The translations under genes and the position numbers were made by a program. This document shows positions 1-8,544 of a stretch of 64,000 nt of DNA, one piece after another. Source of the stretch: Microbacterium paraoxydans. GTDB taxonomy: Bacteria > Actinomycetota > Actinomycetes > Actinomycetales > Microbacteriaceae. The stretch lies in assembly GCF_900105335.1 (NCBI RefSeq), contig NZ_LT629770.1, positions 1,674,001-1,738,000 of the forward strand, read 5' to 3'. Below the pieces are notes generated by a model. It did no database searches, was not told the origin of the DNA, and saw only the letters and a program-made list of their open reading frames with translations. Each line of letters begins with the position of its first letter. Positions within the stretch are counted from its first letter, which is position 1.

Positions 1-1246
1 GCGGCTGGGTGAACTGCTGCGAGTACTGGATGAAGGCCTGCACGTCGCCGAGTCGCAGCTGCCCGCTCGCGACCATGAGGCCGCCGAGCACCGCGATGCC
101 GACATAGGTCAGGCTGCCGACGAAGGTCATCGCCGGCATGATGATGCCGGAGAGGAACTGCGCCTTGAAGCTCGCCTGGAACAGCTCCTCGTTCTCGGCC
201 TTGAACTTGTCCAGAGCGTCCTGCTCACGGCCGAACACCTTGACCAGCGCGTGCCCGGAGAAGGCCTCCTCGACCCGGGCGTTGAGCCGGCCGACCTTGC
301 GCCACTGCGTGCCGAAGGCCTTCTGCGAGCGCGGTCCGATGACGCCGAAGATCACGCCCATGAGCGGGAGTGCCACGAGCGCCACGAGGGCGAGCTGCCA
401 CGAGATCGAGAACATCATCACGAGCACGCCGATCACCGTCAGCACGGCGGTGAGGGCACCGGACAGCGACTGCTGCATGGTCTGGGTGATGTTGTCGATG
501 TCGTTCGTCACGCGGGAGATCAGCTCGCCGCGCTGCACCTTGTCGAAGTACGCCAGCGGGAGCCGGTTGATCTTCGCCTCGACGGACTCGCGCAGGCGCC
601 ACATGGTCCGGACCATGATGACGTTGATGACGTACCCCTGCAGCCAGCTGAGGAATGCGGCCACGACGTAGATCGCGAGGACGGCGGCGATCACCCAGCG
701 CAGCGCGTCGAAGTCGATGCCGTCGCCGACTCGGAAGTCGCCGAGCGCTCCGACCTGATTGGCGAAGTCGGTCTGTCCGGCGTCGCGCAGGGCGTCGACC
801 ACCACGTCCTGCGGCGTCCCCGCCGGGAATCCCGGGAAGTCGCCGCTGGGCTGACCGAGCTGGATGGAGATGAAGCCGCGGTAGACGATGTTCGTCGCCT
901 CGGCGAGCACCTTCGGGGCGGCGACGGTCAGCACGACCCCGATCGCTCCGAGGATCGACACGAAGACGAACCAGACCGCGGAGGGCTTGAGCAGCCCGAT
1001 CATCCGGGCGAAGCTCGGGCCGAAGTGGTCGGCCTTGCCCGGTGCGACGCTGTCCCAGTCGCCGGAGTTCTGCCGTGCCTGCTCGGCGAGCTCGGCCTCG
1101 TACTGCTCCTCGGCGGTGAGCTCCCGCTCGGCCGTGGGCGCCGGTGTCTTGCCCCGTCCCCGGCGCCGCTGGCCCTGGGTCCCTGAGCTTGTCGAAGGGC
1201 CCGCTCCCTGGGTCCCTGGGCTTGTGGAAGGATCCTGCTCGCTCAT
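1..1246 (-). CDS. ABC exporter half-transporter, membrane domain (partial, C-terminus outside window)
   Basis: This is the N-terminal part (about 415 residues) of a type 1 ABC exporter. A cytoplasmic N-terminal extension of about 65 residues, rich in Ser, Thr, Gly and charged residues, precedes the transmembrane helices; the coupling-helix region around TNDIDNITQTMQQSLSG is visible. The nucleotide-binding domain lies beyond the left edge. The ATG at 1246 overlaps the upstream gene's stop (ATGA), so the two are probably translationally coupled and form a heterodimer. The substrate cannot be told; family members export drugs, lipids or peptides. The extension carries two copies of dispersed repeat family D, read as PSTSPGTQG and PSTSSGTQG, so part of this terminus is repeat-derived and probably a flexible linker. 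Confidence 0.9.
   Translation of the reverse strand, partial: MSEQDPSTSPGTQGAGPSTSSGTQGQRRRGRGKTPAPTAERELTAEEQYEAELAEQARQNSGDWDSVAPGKADHFGPSFARMIGLLKPSAVWFVFVSILGAIGVVLTVAAPKVLAEATNIVYRGFISIQLGQPSGDFPGFPAGTPQDVVVDALRDAGQTDFANQVGALGDFRVGDGIDFDALRWVIAAVLAIYVVAAFLSWLQGYVINVIMVRTMWRLRESVEAKINRLPLAYFDKVQRGELISRVTNDIDNITQTMQQSLSGALTAVLTVIGVLVMMFSISWQLALVALVALPLMGVIFGVIGPRSQKAFGTQWRKVGRLNARVEEAFSGHALVKVFGREQDALDKFKAENEELFQASFKAQFLSGIIMPAMTFVGSLTYVGIAVLGGLMVASGQLRLGDVQAFIQYSQQFTQP
1178..1232 (-). repeat. Dispersed repeat family D, two copies inside the ABC gene
   Basis: Two adjacent copies (1178-1199 and 1211-1232) of the element GGTCCCTGAGCTTGTCGAAGG or close variants. They lie in frame near the 5' end of the ABC exporter gene and are translated as PSTSSGTQG and PSTSPGTQG. 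Further copies occur at 21341-21363, 49519-49620 and 58891-58941. Confidence 0.85.
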
Positions 1247-2970
1247 GCGTCCACCCCCAGCTGCGACTCGACGATCTCCCGGTAGGTCTCGCTGGTCTCC
1301 AGCAGCTCCTCATGGGTGCCGACTCCGACCATCGTGCCGCCCTCCAGCACCACGATGCGGTCGGCATCGGTGATGGTGGAGATGCGCTGCGCGACCACGA
1401 TCTTCGTCACCTGCGGAAGCTCCCGCCACAGCGCCTGCCGCAGCCGGGCGTCCGTGGTGAGGTCGAGCGCGGAGAACGAGTCGTCGAACACGAGCACCTG
1501 CGGGCGATGGACGAGGGCCCGCGCGATCGCGAGGCGCTGTCGCTGGCCGCCGGACACGTTCGTGCCGCCCTGGGCGATGCGGGAGTCGAGGCCGTCCGGC
1601 ATCTCCTCCACGAAGTCGCGCCCCTGAGCGATCTCGAGCGCGTGCCAGAGCTCCTCGTCGGTGGCGTCCTCGCGGCCATAGCGCAGGTTGGACGCGACGG
1701 TGCCCGTGAAGAGGAAGGGACGCTGCGGCACGAGGCCGATGCTGTCCCACAGCGCCTCGACGTCGGCGTCGCGGACGTCCGTGCCCCCTACGTACACCGC
1801 ACCGCCCGAGACGTCGAACAGGCGAGGGATGAGCGAGACGAGCGTGGTCTTCCCCGAGCCGGTGGAGCCGACCACCGCGACGGTCTCGCCCGGTTCGGCG
1901 GCGAAGCTGATGCCGCTGAGGACCGGGGCGTCGGCGCCCGGGTAGGTGAACTCAACGTCGTCGAACGCGACCGCTCCCGGCGTCGGGAAGGCGGTGACGC
2001 CGTCCGCCGGACGCGTCATCGTCGACTCGGTGTTCAGCACTTCACCGATGCGCTCGGCCGAGACGGCGGCGCGCGGGATCATCATCGCCATGAAGCTGGC
2101 CATGATGACGCCGCCCATGATCTGACCGATGTACTGCATGAAGGCGAACAGCGTGCCCACCTGCACGGTTCCGTTGTTGACCTCGATGCCGCCGAACCAG
2201 ATGACGGCGACCACGGTCACGTTGAGGATGAGCATGAACAGCGGGAAGAGCAGCACGAACAGCGAGCCGACCTTGCGGCCGACGACCATGATGTCGGTGT
2301 TCGCGCCGCGGAAGCGCTCCTCCTCGATGCGCTCGCGGACGAAGGCCCGGACCACGCGCACGCCGGTGAGCTGCTCCCGCATGATGCGGTTCACGTTGTC
2401 GAGCTTGCCCTGGTAGCTGCGGAACAGCGGCACCATCCGGCCGATGACGAGTGCCGCGAGCAGGAGCAGCACCGGGACGGAGACGGCGATCAGCCAGCTC
2501 AGCCCGGCGTTGGTCTGCACGGCGAAGATGATGCCGCCGATCGCGAGCAGCGGCGCCGTGACGAGCATGGTCGCGCCCATCATCGCGAGCATCTGCACCT
2601 GCTGCACGTCGTTCGTGTTGCGGGTGATGAGGGAACCGGCGCCGAACTGCGAGACCTCGCGCTCGGAGAAGCCGCTGACCTTGCCGAACACGTCGGCGCG
2701 GATGTCACGGCCCGCCCCCATCGCGGCGCGGGCGGCGAAGTAGGTCGCGATGACCGAGGCGACGATCTGGCCGAGCGACACCGCCAGCATGAACAGACCG
2801 GTGCGCCAGATGTACGCGGTGTCGCCCTGCGCGACGCCGTTGTCGATGATGTCGGCATTGAGGCGGGGCAGGTAGAGGGTGGCGGCCGCGCTGGCGAACT
2901 GGAAGACCAGCACGGCGACGAGGAGCCACTTGTAGCGAGACAGATATCGGAGGAGGAGTTTTCCCAGCAC
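1243..2970 (-). CDS. ABC exporter half-transporter, probable degenerate-site subunit
   Basis: A complete 575-residue half-transporter: six predicted membrane helices in the first 320 residues, then an ATPase domain with Walker A GSTGSGKTT, signature SGGQRQR and Walker B LVFDDSFSALD. The residue after the Walker B Asp is Asp, not the usual catalytic Glu. In heterodimeric exporters (for example the TM287 and BmrC types) that marks the subunit forming the degenerate nucleotide site, so the partner at 1-1246 should carry the catalytic site. The gene ends inside the next gene's start codon (ATGA overlap). No MarR or TetR regulator is adjacent. Multidrug export is a reasonable family-level guess; the substrate is unknown. 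Confidence 0.92.
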   Translation of the reverse strand: MLGKLLLRYLSRYKWLLVAVLVFQFASAAATLYLPRLNADIIDNGVAQGDTAYIWRTGLFMLAVSLGQIVASVIATYFAARAAMGAGRDIRADVFGKVSGFSEREVSQFGAGSLITRNTNDVQQVQMLAMMGATMLVTAPLLAIGGIIFAVQTNAGLSWLIAVSVPVLLLLAALVIGRMVPLFRSYQGKLDNVNRIMREQLTGVRVVRAFVRERIEEERFRGANTDIMVVGRKVGSLFVLLFPLFMLILNVTVVAVIWFGGIEVNNGTVQVGTLFAFMQYIGQIMGGVIMASFMAMMIPRAAVSAERIGEVLNTESTMTRPADGVTAFPTPGAVAFDDVEFTYPGADAPVLSGISFAAEPGETVAVVGSTGSGKTTLVSLIPRLFDVSGGAVYVGGTDVRDADVEALWDSIGLVPQRPFLFTGTVASNLRYGREDATDEELWHALEIAQGRDFVEEMPDGLDSRIAQGGTNVSGGQRQRLAIARALVHRPQVLVFDDSFSALDLTTDARLRQALWRELPQVTKIVVAQRISTITDADRIVVLEGGTMVGVGTHEELLETSETYREIVESQLGVDA

Positions 2971-3108
2971 AGGCGTACTTTCTCGGAAGGAGGAGGCGGC
3001 GGGTCTCCCGGCAGACGGATGCCGACCGACGACGGGCCATAGGACAGGGTGCCACGAAGCGGCGACATTCGGATCCCCCTCCGGGAGGACCTTCGCTCAG
3101 AGCGAACC

Positions 3109-3152
3109 ATCATATGTATCGCTTGAATGACGCAACTTGTGATAGACATATG
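3109..3152. promoter_or_regulatory. Inverted repeat in divergent promoter region
   Basis: CATATGTATC (3111-3120) and GATAGACATATG (3141-3152) form an imperfect inverted repeat separated by 20 bases, between the leftward ABC operon and the rightward membrane protein/GntR pair. The leftward strand has a good -10 (TATGAT, 3109-3114) overlapping one arm. The GntR-type product of the gene at 4193 is the obvious candidate ligand, but this is inferred from position only. Confidence 0.45.
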
Positions 3153-3173
3153 GCACAAAGAACGGAGTCCGCC

Positions 3174-4196
3174 ATGCCGAACCCCACCCCGCCGGACATC
3201 GTCGGCGCCGCCCTCTCGTCACCGGCCGTCTCGTTCGTCGTCGGCCTCGTCATCGCCGCGCTGCTGGGCCTCACGCCCTGGTGGCGCGCGCGTGCGGCGA
3301 CGGCGACCCGGCTGACGCGCGATGAAGCGGTCGCCGTCGGCGCACGCTACTCGCCCGAGCGACGGCTCCTCGCCGGCGGCGCCCTGGTGGTCCTCGGGAC
3401 GGGGGTGACGGTGGAGGTGCTCGCCCGGTACGTGCTGCCGCTGAACGGCGAGGTGTCCTGGTGGCGCTACGCCGCCCCCGTGTTCGCCACCGCCGCCGTC
3501 ATCGCCGCGCTGGCGCTCGCGATCAGCGTGCGGGGTGCGCGCCACGCGACGCAGCCGGTGGCCACCGGGACCCGGCGGACCTGGCTCTCGTTCAGCCCCC
3601 GCGGCGGCACCGTGGCGGCGGGTATCGCGCTGCTCGGGCTCATCCTCACGACGATCGCGGCCGGCTGCGCCTCCTCGAACATCGACGGCGGGCCCTTCGT
3701 GTTCCTGGAGATCCCCGCGCCGAACACCGACGTCGACCCGGTGCGGCTGTGGTTCTACGGATGGGCGTACGGCGTCGCCGTGCTGCTGTGCTGCGCGCTG
3801 GTCGCCGCGTCCGTCGTCTGGGCGCTGTCGACGAACGCCACGCGTCCGTTCCTCCGCCCCGAGACCGTTCCCGCCGAACACCGCGAACGTCGCCGGATCG
3901 CCGCGGGGGTCGCCCAGGTCGCGACCGGAGGCATCCTGCTCACGCTGGCCGCCGCCTGGCGGTTCATCGGGAGCGCGGGGCGGATCGGCCCCCTGACGAT
4001 CGAGGGCGAGGGCACGTTCGAGATCGTCTGGCGGTATGCGGACATCGCCCGCGCGGCCGGTGCGGCGGCCCCGGTGCTGGAGGTCGTGGCCGTAGCACTC
4101 CTGGTGCTCGCGGCACCGGCCCTGCTGCCGGACGGCGCCCGCAGGTCGAGGGGTTCCGCGACGGCGGCGACGCGGCAGCCGGAGGGCGCGCGATGA
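3174..4196 (+). CDS. Polytopic membrane protein of unknown function, paired with a GntR regulator
   Basis: A 340-residue protein with about eight hydrophobic segments, alternating with short Arg-rich loops. I do not recognise the family. The start is placed at 3174 because GGAG lies 7 bases upstream; the frame is open 20 codons further, but that stretch spans the inverted repeat of the promoter. It overlaps the following GntR-family gene by 4 bases (ATGA), a layout typical of small two-gene units in which the regulator controls the membrane protein. DUF1648-like and ABC-permease-like identities were considered, but no motif supports either. Confidence 0.75.
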   Translation: MPNPTPPDIVGAALSSPAVSFVVGLVIAALLGLTPWWRARAATATRLTRDEAVAVGARYSPERRLLAGGALVVLGTGVTVEVLARYVLPLNGEVSWWRYAAPVFATAAVIAALALAISVRGARHATQPVATGTRRTWLSFSPRGGTVAAGIALLGLILTTIAAGCASSNIDGGPFVFLEIPAPNTDVDPVRLWFYGWAYGVAVLLCCALVAASVVWALSTNATRPFLRPETVPAEHRERRRIAAGVAQVATGGILLTLAAAWRFIGSAGRIGPLTIEGEGTFEIVWRYADIARAAGAAAPVLEVVAVALLVLAAPALLPDGARRSRGSATAATRQPEGAR

Positions 4197-4588
4197 CGCC
4201 GCGCTCTCCGCTGTCCGCCGCCGACGATACGCTTCCGGCCCGGGACATCTATCGGCAGTTCCGCGGGCTCATCGTCTCCGGCCAACTCGGCGCCGGCGAA
4301 CGGCTGCCCTCGGTCCGGCAGACGGCCGGCGACCTCGGCGTCGCTCCGGGGACGGCTGCGCGCGCCTACAAGATGCTCGAAGCCGACGGCCTGGTCGTCT
4401 CACGCACCGCGGCGGGCACGCGCGTCGCAGACTCCGCCGCCGTGCTGCCGGCGGCGGTGATCCGGAGGATCCGCGAGCTGGTCGACACCGCGCAGGAGGC
4501 CGGCCTCGGACCCGGCGATGTCACCGACGTGATCCGGGCGACCTGGGATTCGCGCCGCCGCGCCGCCGTCGTCCCCGAAGAGAGCTGA
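4193..4588 (+). CDS. GntR-family regulator, short YtrA/YhcF type
   Basis: 131 residues with an N-terminal winged helix-turn-helix: DIYRQFRGLIVSGQLGAGE, then RLPSVRQTAGDLGVAPGTA and the MLEADGLVVSRTAAGTRV wing. The C-terminal part is a short helical tail of about 45 residues, so it belongs to the short YtrA-like class without a metabolite-binding domain. Members of this class usually repress transporter genes in the same operon. Translational coupling to the preceding membrane protein supports a shared role, and the inverted repeat at 3111-3152 is a plausible operator. Confidence 0.9.
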   Translation: MTPRSPLSAADDTLPARDIYRQFRGLIVSGQLGAGERLPSVRQTAGDLGVAPGTAARAYKMLEADGLVVSRTAAGTRVADSAAVLPAAVIRRIRELVDTAQEAGLGPGDVTDVIRATWDSRRRAAVVPEES

Positions 4589-4596
4589 GGCGCGCG

Positions 4597-5658
4597 TCAG
4601 AACAGCGCCGGCTGCGGGACGTAGTCGCGGGCGGCCGCCCCGGCGTCGGGTCCGAGCTCGGCAAGGGTGGCGGGCTGCCACCGCGGGTTGCGGTCCTTGT
4701 CCACGAGCTGCGCGCGGATGCCCTCCACGAGATCGGGGTGCTCGTTCACGAACCAGAGCACCCGGCGGTACTCGCCCTCGAGCGCGGCGCGGAGCCCGGA
4801 CATCTCCCGAGCCTCCCGCACGGCGTCGAGAGTGACGACGAGACCGGTCGGGGCCAGCCCGTCGAGCAGGTCGGCGACGGCCGCCGCCTCGTCGGTGCCG
4901 AGCCCGCGGAGCCGCGCCAGGATCTCGGGCACGGTCGGGGCGGCGAACGCCTCGTCGATCCACTCCCGCGCAGCGGGGAGCGACGACGGCTCCGGCGTCT
5001 CGTCGAAGAGCAGGACGATCTCGCTGGGGCTCGTCGGGTCGGCGCGGTAGGCCAGAGCCTCGCGCAGCGCGTCGAGGCGGTCGGAGGGGACGAAATGATC
5101 CGCGAAGCCCGCGTACACGGCATCGGCACCGTTCATCGTCGTCCCCGTGAGACCGAGGTACTCGCCGAGGCGCCCCGGCGCCCGCCCCAGCAGCCACGTT
5201 CCGCCGACATCGGGCGTGAAACCGATCCGGGTCTCCGGCATGGCGAGCTTCGAGCGTTCGGTGACCACACGGATCGCGGCGTGCCCCGCCAGACCGATGC
5301 CACCCCCCATCGTGATGCCGTCGGCGAGCGCGACGACGGGCTTCGGATACTCCGCGATCATGGCGTTCATCGCGTACTCGGCTCGGAAGAACTCCGCGGA
5401 CTGCTCCGGATGACCCGAGGTGATCTGTCGGTGCAGGCGGCGCACGTCGCCACCTGCGCACATCCCACGCTCGCCTTCGCCGTCGATGAGGACGATCTGC
5501 ACGTCGGAGTCCTCGCGCCAGGCGACGAGCGCCTCCGTGATGATCGCGATCATGTCCTCGTCGAGCGCATTGATCGCCTCAGGGCGGTTGAGCGTGAGCC
5601 GCCCGAGCGCTCCTTCGGTGCGGATGAGGACACGGGGCGCGGCGGGGGTATCGGTCAC
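4597..5658 (-). CDS. Enoyl-CoA hydratase/isomerase family, 3-hydroxyisobutyryl-CoA hydrolase-like
   Basis: 353 residues with a crotonase fold: RLTLNRPEAINALDEDM, the oxyanion-hole segment MCAGGDVRRLHRQ and ADGITMGGGIGLAGHA, followed by a long C-terminal ECH_2-type half. That extended C-terminus fits 3-hydroxyisobutyryl-CoA hydrolase (valine degradation) better than a simple hydratase. The start is the GTG at 5658, because a TAGCCT hexamer lies 7 bases upstream (5666-5671, same strand), matching the leaderless-start pattern of this genome; an ATG 24 bases further upstream would overlap that element. It stands alone, with no other valine-pathway gene nearby, so substrate specificity is inferred. 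Confidence 0.85.
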   Translation of the reverse strand: MTDTPAAPRVLIRTEGALGRLTLNRPEAINALDEDMIAIITEALVAWREDSDVQIVLIDGEGERGMCAGGDVRRLHRQITSGHPEQSAEFFRAEYAMNAMIAEYPKPVVALADGITMGGGIGLAGHAAIRVVTERSKLAMPETRIGFTPDVGGTWLLGRAPGRLGEYLGLTGTTMNGADAVYAGFADHFVPSDRLDALREALAYRADPTSPSEIVLLFDETPEPSSLPAAREWIDEAFAAPTVPEILARLRGLGTDEAAAVADLLDGLAPTGLVVTLDAVREAREMSGLRAALEGEYRRVLWFVNEHPDLVEGIRAQLVDKDRNPRWQPATLAELGPDAGAAARDYVPQPALF

Positions 5659-5768
5659 GGGTGCCAGGCTACCCCGTCGCATGCGGCCGGATTCCGCACG
5701 AAATGCGGGTTCCGGGGCGGTTTTCCGGCAGGATAGGAGGAACTGTTCATCGCAACGAGAGGTCCCGG

Positions 5769-7736
5769 ATGCCCGAAGGACAGGTGCTCGAATTCACGAA
5801 TGTGACGAAGCGCTTCAACGAGGTGACGGCCGTCTCGGACTTCTCCGCACGGGTCGAGCCCGGCGCGGTCACTGCTTTCCTCGGCCCCAACGGTGCGGGC
5901 AAGACGACGACCCTGCGCATCCTGCTCGGCCAGGTGCGCGCCACGTCCGGCACCGCCACGATCGGCGGCGTCGCGTACGCCGAGCTGCGCCAGCCGCTGC
6001 GCACCATCGGCGCGGTGCTGGAGGAGACGGCTTACCGTCCACGCCGCACGGCCAGCCGTCAGCTCACGATCGCCGCGAAGGCCAACGGCATCCGCCTGGC
6101 GCGCGTCGACGAGGTCATCTCCCTCGTCGGCCTGGAGGGCGAAGCGGACACGCGCATCGGCGGATTCTCGCTCGGCATGCGTCAGCGCCTCAGCGTGGCC
6201 CACGCACTCCTCGGCGACCCGGGAGCGCTCGTCTTCGACGAGCCGGCGAACGGTCTCGACCCGGAGGGCATCCGCTGGATGCGCCTGCTGATGCGTCGTC
6301 TCGCCGACGAAGGCCGCACGGTCCTGGTCTCCTCCCATGTGCTCAGCGAGATCGAGCAGGTCGCCGACCACGTGCTCGTGCTCTCCAAGGGACGCCTCGT
6401 GCTGTCCAGCGGCATCGAGACACTGGCCGACCCGGCCGGCGGTTCGGTGGTGGTCGATTCCGTCGATCGCCCCGGCCTCACGACCGCCCTGGTCGCCGCG
6501 GGATTCGACATCGAGGTGCTCCGCTCCGGTCTGACCGTGCGGGGGACGGACGCGAGCCGGGTGGGCGCCGTTGCGGCGGACGCCGGTATCGCTCTCAGCA
6601 CCCTCGTGCAGCGCGGTCCGACGTTGGAGGATGTGTTCATCGACCTCATGCGGGGCGGGCGCTTCGACACCGCCCCGGCGCTCGATCAGACGGAGTCTCC
6701 GACGGAGGCCGATGCCGAGGTGGAGGCCGAGTCCGCGACCGACGCCGAGGCGCCTGCGGAGGAAGCTCCGACGGACGCCGTGTCGACGGATGAGGCCGCC
6801 GCGGGCACCGCCGCTGCGGCTCTCGCAGCCGGCGGCACCGCCGCCCTCGCCGACGACCTGACGACTCAGGCCACGGGCCCCGTGACCTCCGGGACGATCG
6901 CCGCCGACGCCGCCCCGACGGAGCAGGCGGAGGTGGAGGTCGCGGCGGACGAGGATGCGACCCGCGCTCTTCCCGTCGTCGCCGCGGACGCCGACACCAC
7001 CCGGATCCTGCCGGTGATCGACGCGGCCGAAGACACGCAGCCTGCAGAGGCGGAACACGCCGAAGAGGGCGCGGACACGGAGGCCGAGGACGCGCCGTCG
7101 TTCGACGACATCCTCTTCGGTGCGCCCGCGCCCGCCGCCGAGTCCCCGCGGCGGTCCTTCGCCGCCCTGTTCGCAACGGCGTCTGCGGACGCGGAGGCCG
7201 AGTCGTCCGCGCAGCCGGCGGCGACGGACGCACCCGGCGAGACCGAGTCCGAGACCGAGTCCGAGTCGCCGTCGACGACCGACGATACCCCCGCCGAGGC
7301 CGTCGGCTCCGCTGCCGATGCACCGGCCGACAGCCCGAGCACCGACGCGCCCGACAGCGCCTCCGGTGACGAGGAGCCCGCGGGGGTGGAGTTCTTCACC
7401 GGCCTGGACGCCTCGTCGGCGGACGACGAGACCGCGCCGTCCGAGGACACCGCCGAGGCCGCAGCGCAGGGCGAGGACGCCTCTCCTGCGTCCGACGACG
7501 ACCCGCGATCGGCCGCCGTGAGCTCGATGCTGGCCGCCGCCGCGCGTGCCTACTACGAGGACGAACCGCGCGACTACCCGCTCGCTCCGGCGGAGGAGAC
7601 GTCGTCCGCCGAGGGGGCTCCGCAGGACGAGATCGGGAGCGACGAGTCTGCAGACGACACGGAGACCACGGCGGAACAGCACACCCCCGCGGACGACCGT
7701 GGGGACGAGCACCACGACGACGAACACCGCGACTGA
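5769..7736 (+). CDS. ABC transporter ATPase with a ~350-residue acidic, low-complexity C-terminal tail
   Basis: 655 residues. The first 300 are a normal single ABC ATPase of the drug/NatA class: Walker A GPNGAGKTTT, signature FSLGMRQRLS, Walker B ALVFDEPANGLDPEG, H-loop SSHV. From about residue 305 the chain becomes Ala, Glu, Asp, Thr and Ser rich and is probably disordered, broken by short hydrophobic or aromatic motifs: TRALPVV and TRILPVI, FDDILFGAP, RSFAALFA, VEFFTGLD, ARAYYEDEPRDYPLAP. Start chosen at 5769, with GAGAGG upstream. No permease gene adjoins it, so its partner must be encoded elsewhere. A tail of this length is unusual for the family; see findings. Confidence 0.9.
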   Translation: MPEGQVLEFTNVTKRFNEVTAVSDFSARVEPGAVTAFLGPNGAGKTTTLRILLGQVRATSGTATIGGVAYAELRQPLRTIGAVLEETAYRPRRTASRQLTIAAKANGIRLARVDEVISLVGLEGEADTRIGGFSLGMRQRLSVAHALLGDPGALVFDEPANGLDPEGIRWMRLLMRRLADEGRTVLVSSHVLSEIEQVADHVLVLSKGRLVLSSGIETLADPAGGSVVVDSVDRPGLTTALVAAGFDIEVLRSGLTVRGTDASRVGAVAADAGIALSTLVQRGPTLEDVFIDLMRGGRFDTAPALDQTESPTEADAEVEAESATDAEAPAEEAPTDAVSTDEAAAGTAAAALAAGGTAALADDLTTQATGPVTSGTIAADAAPTEQAEVEVAADEDATRALPVVAADADTTRILPVIDAAEDTQPAEAEHAEEGADTEAEDAPSFDDILFGAPAPAAESPRRSFAALFATASADAEAESSAQPAATDAPGETESETESESPSTTDDTPAEAVGSAADAPADSPSTDAPDSASGDEEPAGVEFFTGLDASSADDETAPSEDTAEAAAQGEDASPASDDDPRSAAVSSMLAAAARAYYEDEPRDYPLAPAEETSSAEGAPQDEIGSDESADDTETTAEQHTPADDRGDEHHDDEHRD

Positions 7737-7747
7737 GCCCCCGCACA

Positions 7748-7785
7748 GCAGAACGCCCTCCCGGTCCACCGGGAGGGCGTTCTGC
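7748..7785. terminator. Bidirectional hairpin terminator
   Basis: A perfect 17-base-pair stem, GCAGAACGCCCTCCCGG paired with its complement across the 4-base loop TCCA, lies between two convergent genes that end at 7736 and 7794. The stem is followed by few T residues, as is common in high-GC actinobacteria. Confidence 0.85.
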
Positions 7786-7793
7786 ATCCGGGA

Positions 7794-8243
7794 TCAGGCC
7801 GGACGTGGTCGGATGACCGGGCGCCGGCTGCCCTTCGACACCGGGGTCGGAGCCGTGGCGACGATCTCCTCGACCGTCGTGGGCTCCTCGGAGACCGGGA
7901 GGCGCAGCGCCTGCGTCAGCGCGAGGCCGTGCCGTGTGGTCAGGATCAGGCGGTTGTACTGCGGGTCGCCTTCGAGATCGACGACCACGCTGGGGCGTCG
8001 GCGGCGGATCAGCACGAAGTCGAGGCTGCCTGCCGCTTTCCAGCTCCCGGCTGCTAGGACGCCCGGGATGTGCGTACCCGGGTTGGGGACTCCGCGGAGC
8101 CAGGTCCAGGCGTCATCCGTCAGCTGGACCTTGGTGATCGTGTCGCGCACGATGCGGACGTTCTCGCGGTGGAAGGTGGCGGCACGTTCGATGGGCGAGA
8201 GCACGACCTCGAGTTGCGTCTGGTCCAGCAACAACGTCACCAT
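7794..8243 (-). CDS. Conserved hypothetical protein, 149 residues
   Basis: A soluble protein I cannot assign. It contains DAWTWLRGVPNPGTHIPG, then VVVDLEGDPQYNRLILTT, a pattern of beta strands and one central loop that suggests a small beta-rich domain, followed by a basic Pro/Arg-rich tail. The ATG has no ribosome site. CAGACT lies 6 bases upstream (8250-8255, same strand), so the transcript is probably leaderless. It converges with the long-tailed ABC ATPase across a strong terminator; no operon partner is visible. Confidence 0.75.
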   Translation of the reverse strand: MVTLLLDQTQLEVVLSPIERAATFHRENVRIVRDTITKVQLTDDAWTWLRGVPNPGTHIPGVLAAGSWKAAGSLDFVLIRRRRPSVVVDLEGDPQYNRLILTTRHGLALTQALRLPVSEEPTTVEEIVATAPTPVSKGSRRPVIRPRPA

Positions 8244-8289
8244 GCCCCCAGTCTGCCAGCGCCGTCCTCCCGGTTGGCTGGAAGTTGCT

Positions 8290-8500
8290 CACAGGAACGC
8301 AACGATCCCTTGTCGGAATCCCCCACGCTCCGCGCGCACAACTCCTTCGCGAGAACAGGCTCCCGCGCAGGAACAGGCGCTGCCGCGGGCGTAAGCCTGA
8401 CTCCGCGCGAAGGCCTGATGCGGACGACCTCGCGACCACCGCTCCCTCCGCAGGCATCCGCGCGGCATCAGGCAACAGGGTCCAGCGGTGCCTGTTCCCG
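8290..8500. repeat. Repeat family C: cluster of CAGGC/GCCTG inverted units between genes
   Basis: The 301-base gap between the 8243 gene start and the hemL stop has no gene. It holds alternating short units GAACAGGC, GCCTGATGC, GCATCAGGC and GCCTGTTCCC, each near a CGCGCG run. The best pair is GCCTGATGC (8413-8421) with GCATCAGGC (8465-8473), a perfect 9-base inverted repeat. A second cluster with the same units is at 31030-31234. It lies directly downstream of hemL. Confidence 0.7.
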
Positions 8501-8544
8501 CGCGGACGCCGGTCCTCGCGGGAGAAAGGCAGCGGCGGCGGCGG

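Noticed and set aside
5655..7787. 710-codon leftward frame opposite the long-tailed ABC ATPase
   Set aside because: Antisense shadow with composition typical of a GC-rich opposite strand; the rightward gene has intact ABC motifs and a ribosome site.
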